Of a stretch of DNA of 64,000 bases, positions 58,757-64,000 are shown piece after piece; the first letter of the stretch is position 1; each line of letters starts with the position of its first letter. Made by a program: the position numbers and the translations under genes. Below the pieces are notes generated by a model. That model ran no database searches. It saw only the letters and a list, made by a program, of their open reading frames with translations, and had not been told where the DNA came from. The DNA comes from Tamarix chinensis. Lineage: Eukaryota > Streptophyta > Magnoliopsida > Caryophyllales > Tamaricaceae. The stretch is taken from contig CM060174.1 in the NCBI GenBank assembly GCA_030549775.1, forward strand, positions 13,820,128-13,884,127, read 5' to 3'.

Positions 58757-61560
58757 TATAATTCCTTAAATTTTTAAAAGCCTATAATTTAATAAATAAC
58801 TTTTATTAGGGATAAATTAGCTTTTAAATTTATTTAATTTAATTATTTTATGGATTTTTGAGTATATAAAATTGGATAGGAATATTTAATAAATTAAAAT
58901 AAATATTTTGTTATTTTATCATACTCATTTTATTTAAATAAATTTGCACACCAATATTCTTCTAAAATTAACCTTTTTAAACCCATATATTAAATTATAT
59001 TATTAAATTTATTTATCTACCAAAAATATTACATTCTATTATTCCATAACTAATTTTATCTTATTTTTATCTATTTTCCCTTTCCCCTTTTTCCTTTTCT
59101 TTCTCCTGTTTCTCCTTTCTTTCTTTTTCCTTTTTTCCCTTCAAGCCGCCAGGCACAGCCTGCTCCCTCTCCCCGTGCTTGGACCACTAACCCACTTCCC
59201 TCCTTTCCTTCTCCTACGCACCCAGCCCAACCACTTCCCTTTCTTTCCTTCTTCTCCCGTGCGACTAGCCCAACCCAGCCTCCTTTCTTTTCTTTCCTTT
59301 CCCCCAACTGGACTGACCCACGCCTATCTTTTCCCCTCGCCCGGCCTACCCCTTACTTCTTCCTCCTTCTTCTTCCCTTCTTTCTCCGCCATGCCCGACC
59401 ACCCCACGCCTGCAACTACCACCACCTTCCTCCTTACCACTCTCCCTCTCTCTCCCCCCGTCCTTTTCTTCCCTTTTCGGACCCAAACCAGCCCTGCACC
59501 CCCCAGCCATCCATGAATTTTCCTTCCTCTTCTTCCCTTCCCTCTCCCTACCACCTAATCGCCTCCCTACCACCCTGCAGTTGCCCCGACCAGGCCACCT
59601 CCTCCCCTTCTCTCCCTTTCCTTTTTCTTCTCCTCAACAGCCCCTCCCATACCCATTTTTGAGCACCCTTCCCTCTCCTGATCTCCTCCTCTTCCTTTCT
59701 TATCCTTTCATCCCAACCCCCTATTTTGCACCATTGCCCCACTCCGCCGTTGCCTCCGCCTCACCAATCGCCTGCATCACCTCCTACCACCTTCTACTCC
59801 ATCCCTACACCATCACACCACCCCTTGAGCCACCCTGCAACCCCCTCCTTCCTCTCCTCTTCTTTTTCTCCCTTCTTAGTAGCCACCCTGCACCTACTCA
59901 TTCTACTACCGTCCAGCCACCTCTACAGCCAACACCCCCTCACCTCCTTTGGCCGAAACAAACCAACACCCCCTCTCCACCCCTGCACCCCTCCCTTACC
60001 CTAACTCTCCCCCACCTGCCATCTTTCCTAGCCCCGAAACTCTAACCCAAAATTAGCTCTCCCTTCTTCTCCTTATTCCACCTTCGACCCTTCCACCCCT
60101 TATTTTACATGCATCTCATGATGTATGCGTAGTGTGAGTTGCTGCATGCCTTGGGTTAATGTGGTTAATGAATTTTAAGGTATAATAATAGTTAAGTTAA
60201 GTGTTTCATTAACTAAGTTTTGATAAAGTATTATGCTTTTGGTTTTCTTATTTCTAATATGATAAATATTGATATTATTTTTAGGTATTAGTTTTGCTAA
60301 TCAAATCTTGAATCTTTAACTGAGATACTGGTAAGGTTTGATTTTTGCGGGAATTAAGGTGATCGTTAAACCCCACTTAAATATATGGATAAACGTATGC
60401 TAGCACATTAGGGTTTTAATATGTTATTGTGCATGATATATGTTGTTTAATATAATATATGTAGTTGCTTATATTAATTGATAAAAAGGAAAGTATGCTA
60501 GTTCATGTGCCATAAGTAGAAATAAGGCTTAAGGAAGGAGTTTTGTTATTAATGAAAATGTTAAGTACTTATCCATGATATGTTATGTTATTATAACCAT
60601 TAATGCATGAATAATATTATTGTGAGCCTTAGGGGCATTTTAGTAATATGTATTATGTAAGAGTGTGGCCTAATATGTGTGGGTGCTAATGAGTATTATG
60701 TTGAAATATAATAGTTGGTGGAGTTGGATGATGAGAATGGAGTATTAATATTAGTATTTCATGTAGTAAGAGTATTTTAATAAAAGTGGTGTAATAAGGG
60801 CAAAAGGGTAATTTTGTAAGTAAAAGGGGTATTAGGGTAATTTTGGAAGTAAGGGGCAAAATGGTAATTTTGTAAGTAAAAGGGAATTATGGTAATTTTG
60901 GAAGTAAAGGGTAAAATAGTAATTATAATAATGGAGAAGGTTAAAATGGTAATTATAATAATAGAGAAGGTTAAAATGGTAATTATAATAGTGGAGAAGG
61001 GTAGATTGGTAATTATAATAATGGAGAAGGGTAAAATGGTATTATATTAATGGAGAAGGGTAAAATGGTAATTATAATAATGGAGAATGGTAAATTGGTA
61101 ATTATAATAATGGAGAAGGGTAGATTGGTAATTATAATCATGGAGAAGGGTAAAACGATAATTATAATAATGGAGAAGGGTAAATCGATAGTTATAATAA
61201 TGGAGAAGGGTAAATTGGTAATTATAATAATAAAAGGGTAATTTGGTAATTATGATAATGAAGAAGGATAATTTGGTAATTGGACCAACTAAAGGGTAAT
61301 TTAGTAATTATAACAAAGGAGAAGGGAAATTTGGTAATCTAACCAACCAAATGGAAAATATGACAAGTGTAACATTTATGAAGGTTGATTGGTGACCTAA
61401 TAAGCGTGGAAGATAACTTGGTAACCTAAACTGAGCAAGGGGTAATTTGGTAATTATGTAATATGGAGGGTAATATGGTATATTGGCAAGTAAAGAAGGG
61501 ATGACTAAATAATTATACAAGCCAGGGGTAAATCAGTAATTTGTATTTAATATGTTGATG
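58757..61560 (+). mobile_element. D-type LTR nested a third level deep
   Basis: From TATAATTCC (58757), a decayed TGTAATACCCC, the sequence follows the D-type order: GGGATAAATTAGC leader, pyrimidine tract 59050-60060, hairpin 60110-60140, AAGGTTTGATTTTTGCGGGA at 60336, and the 30-bp tandem array. Its right end was not found. It lies between 61560 and 62809 and could be the same as that of the surrounding LTR. Confidence 0.65.
60930..61235 (+). repeat. 30-bp tandem array, about ten units
   Basis: Each unit is GGAGAAGGGTAAAATGGTAA followed by TTATAATAAT, with a few changes. A matching but inverted array lies at 1030-1790. The open frame 61050-61241 with repeated MEKGK is produced by the period being a multiple of three. 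Confidence 0.9.
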
Positions 61561-62289
61561 GGATAATGGAGTTTCGTAATAAGACTTGAGTAACACTGAA
61601 TAGTAAGATAAGGGTATGGTTGAGGCTTTTTATGTGTGAGAATGTTCTATGTGTGTTGGTTTGATGTGTGTGATTTATATATTATATTATCATGTTCTTA
61701 TAGCGCAGCTTGCTAAACACGGAGCTAAGGTAAGTTGCATGCGTTTATGATATATGTAATGTGATGTTATTTCTTGTACTTGAATTGTGCCTATGTAATA
61801 TTGCCCCTCGTGACATGCATGATAAGAAGCTCTAAATAGTATAATGTGGTTGTGATGGAAATGGAAAAGAATGAGGAAAGTGAGTTGACTAGAGAATGAT
61901 AACGATAGACTAATTATCCTATGACCTATGGGTGGACAAAAGGAGGAACAATGGGAATAAATTAAGGGAATGGATCAAAACATGCATGGAGACTCTAGGG
62001 CTTGCATGAGATGGTTAGCCTTTGCATGGGTATGACTTTTACGTGGAAAAAGTTGACCCTGTGGTCAGTGCGTTCTACCCTATGGAGTATTTCCGGTCCA
62101 CTGACTATAATAGTAGGGTTCCTGTATTCTCATGGAATTAATATAAGAGATGTGTAAGATAAGATATTAGTCTAAGTCTGGCCTAATGGTATGAACCTGA
62201 ATCATGCTTTGTATACCTTACGTGTTTATTTTCTTGTATGACCTTACTTATTTGTTTTTTGTTGGCCTTACCTATATGGTTACCTTACT

Positions 62290-62308
62290 CATTACGTAGC
62301 GTACTGAC
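62290..62308. other. Stem-loop TCATTACG/CGTACTGA
   Basis: 8-bp arms with one mismatch and a TAG loop. It corresponds to the stem-loops at 5978, 8754, 30951 and 45397. Confidence 0.6.
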
Positions 62309-62696
62309 CACTCATTTTATGGGTACTGCTCATTCCCCTTAGCAAAGGGCCCTTTTGAATTTATCCAGGTAGGTGGTACTGTGTTTGATGCCTATGACAT
62401 GCTGCATATGTCAGGCGGGGATGTGTGTTGACCATTGGACCTACTTGGGGTTGAGAGCGGATGTTGGTCGAACTCTCTCTCTATTCATGTTTACTAATGG
62501 TTTTCATTTTATTATGTTTCATTTATGGTGTTGTACTCTTTTATCCCTTTTGGAAATTTCTTCTATGTATCCCACTTGGGTTGTAATGAATTTTAAACGT
62601 GCACTCCAATTTTTGTGTTATAAACACTTCGATTTCTATAAATTTGTGTTTAAGTTTGTCTAATGCTTCGTAAAAATTTCCCTTAACATTGTGGTT

Positions 62697-62729
62697 GGTA
62701 CGAGACTGGCCGGGGGCCGGACTTGTACT
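62697..62729 (+). other. Terminal LTR hairpin, GC-rich version
   Basis: Arms GGTACGAGACTGGCC (62697-62711) and GGCCGGACTTGTACT (62715-62729) with a 3-base loop, 80 bp from the LTR end at 62809. Same location as the terminal hairpins of the other copies, with quite different sequence in the stem. Confidence 0.7.
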
Positions 62730-62809
62730 GATCACGACGGTAGCACCCTTGTAATTGTATTTTTTTAATTAAACAAAATTTTTTAACTGTGATTTTTGAG
62801 GGTGTTACA

Positions 62810-64000
62810 TACAGTCGCCGCCTCCGCTTCCCTTGGTTGCTAATAATCCACCCCGACCACCACCTACACCCTCACTCAACCCCTGCACCCAGCCTCTGCC
62901 CTAACTCTTCTCCACCTGCCCTCTTCCCAACCACAAAACCCTTACCCGAATAAGCCTCCCTCAATTTTCCCAACTCCCCCCCCTTCGACCCCTTCTTCCT
63001 TCATTTCTGCATGCAACTCATGCTGCATGAGCAGCGTGAGTCTTGCCTTCATTTGTAGCCTAAATTTAATTAATTTTAAGGTATAAAAATAGTTGGTATT
63101 AATATATATTAATTAAGATTTTGATATAAAAATTATTCCTTTGATTTTCTACTTCTATTATGCTAATTTTTTATATTATTTTTAGGGATTGATTTCTACT
63201 AATCAAAGCTTAAGCCTTTAACTGGGGTACCGGTAAGGTTTGATTTTTGCGGGAAATAAGGTAACCATTAAACCTTACTTAAATGTATGGGTATATGTAT
63301 GCTAGCACATTAGGATTTTTAATATGTTTATATGCATAATATATGTTGTTAAGTATAATGTTTTTAGTTGCATGTGTTGATTGATAAAAAGGAAAGCATG
63401 TTAATTTATGTGTCATATGTAGAAATAATGCTTAAGGAAAGAGCTTTGTTGTTAATAATAATGTTAAGTGTATATGTATGATATATTATGCTAATGTGGT
63501 CATTTGTTGCATAAATATTGTTATTATAGGCCTTAGGGGCATTTTAGTAATATTTCTTGTGTAAGAGTGTGGCCTAAATAAGTATAGGTGCTAATGAGTA
63601 TTATGATAAATAATAATAGTTGGTGGAATTGGATGATGGGTGTGGAGCATGAATATTAATATTTTATAAAGTGAAGGTATTTTGGTAAAAGTGGTATAAT
63701 AAGGATAAAATGGTAAATTATAAGAGTAAATGGGGTAAAATGGTAAATGGATAAGGAAGGAGGACATTTTAGTAATTTTACATGAAAAGGGGATAACTTG
63801 GAAAATTTTGGGTGTAAGAAAGTATTTTGGTGAATTAAATATAATGAAAAGGGTATTATGGTAATTTTATAAAGTAAAGGGGTGAAATGGTAATTTAATA
63901 AAGTAGAAGGATAAAATGGTAATTTGATGTAAAGGAAGGGTATTTTAGTAATTATGTAATGTAAAAGGGTAAAATGGTAATTTGGTGTAAAGGAAGGGTA
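62810..64000 (+). mobile_element. D-type giant LTR, continuation to the window edge
   Basis: Continues the LTR from 57806: end of the pyrimidine tract (62815-63010), hairpin around 63016-63041, the AAGGTTTGATTTTTGCGGGA word at 63236 and the start of the degenerate tandem array (63650-64000). Each part aligns to the complement of 2900-1600 and to 60060-61000. Confidence 0.85.

Larger units (their letters stand above)
57807..62809 (+). mobile_element. Giant LTR nested in the D-type LTR
   Basis: 5003 bp from TGAAATGCCCC (57807) to GGGTGTTACA (62809). The flanks TATAG (57802-57806) and TACAG (62810-62814) match in four of five bases, and the D-type LTR reads on across them. The first 950 bp match the complement of the right ends of the solo LTRs at 35326 and 49993. 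From 58757 a D-type start is inserted or fused, so this is a nest of at least two LTRs. The last 900 bp carry the CCGGT word, stem-loop and terminal hairpin. Confidence 0.75.

Noticed and set aside
56869..60045. Many P/S/T/L-rich plus-strand frames up to 163 aa
   Set aside because: Pyrimidine tracts of the nested LTRs, the same artefact as at 2700-3600.
61050..61241. 63-aa protein with repeated MEKGK decapeptides
   Set aside because: By-product of a 30-bp tandem array. No start context or homology.

Overview
The window is a gene-poor, transposon-dense stretch of a flowering-plant nuclear genome, almost certainly a eudicot. The evidence is a GT-2/DF1-type trihelix transcription factor gene with one spliced intron, a spliced fragment of a plant ANTH clathrin-adaptor gene, plant-type Ty1/copia, CACTA, hAT-MITE and L1-type LINE sequences, and an AT-rich background. 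The species cannot be named from the sequence. A run of 500 Ns (19792-20291) shows this is a draft assembly. Only two intact host genes are supported: an intronless three-TM membrane protein of unknown function (15290-15925, +) and the trihelix gene (42212-40224, -).

Layout. 1-4036: large LTR-type repeat on the minus strand, cut by the window edge. 4037-6440: part of a related LTR in the opposite orientation. 6371-12645: decayed copia element (minus), split by another giant LTR (8320-11530) and by a 506-bp hAT MITE (7124-7629). 12646-14880: no recognisable gene. 15290-15925: membrane protein gene, followed by a tRNA-derived SINE-like head near 16620. 16998 to about 26300: decayed CACTA element (minus) with TNP2, DUF4218 and DUF4216 remnants, itself carrying a MITE, the assembly gap and an insert with two tRNA-like heads. 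26461-36271: copia element (plus) with both LTRs, PBS, PPT and a 5-bp target duplication, interrupted by a 4881-bp solo LTR (30446-35326). 36285-36660: LINE remnant. 36830-38455: extremely AT-rich DNA. 40224-42212: trihelix gene. 43000-44600: decayed Athila/Tat-like LTR and leader. 44933-49993: second perfect solo LTR. 50520-53376: LINE remnant with an internal tandem duplication. 53377 to the end: several LTRs nested in one another, plus a Pack-type element (53644-55510) carrying pieces of two unrelated host genes.

The dominant theme is one superfamily of giant LTRs (about 5 kb) with ends TGTAA(C/T)ACCCC and GGGTGTTACA, present at least eight times in both orientations. Copies share a common architecture: an asymmetric pyrimidine/purine tract of about 0.6-1.3 kb, a CTATAAATACC promoter box (three copies), an (ATT)n block, tandem repeats that differ between copies, an array of CCGGT hairpins, a TCAGTA stem-loop and a long hairpin about 80-120 bp from the LTR 3' end. 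The stems of these hairpins are kept by compensating changes in diverged copies, which suggests a selected RNA or DNA structure. This, and the Pack-type element that captured ANTH and GH79 gene fragments, are the most interesting contents. All boundaries were read by eye without database searches.
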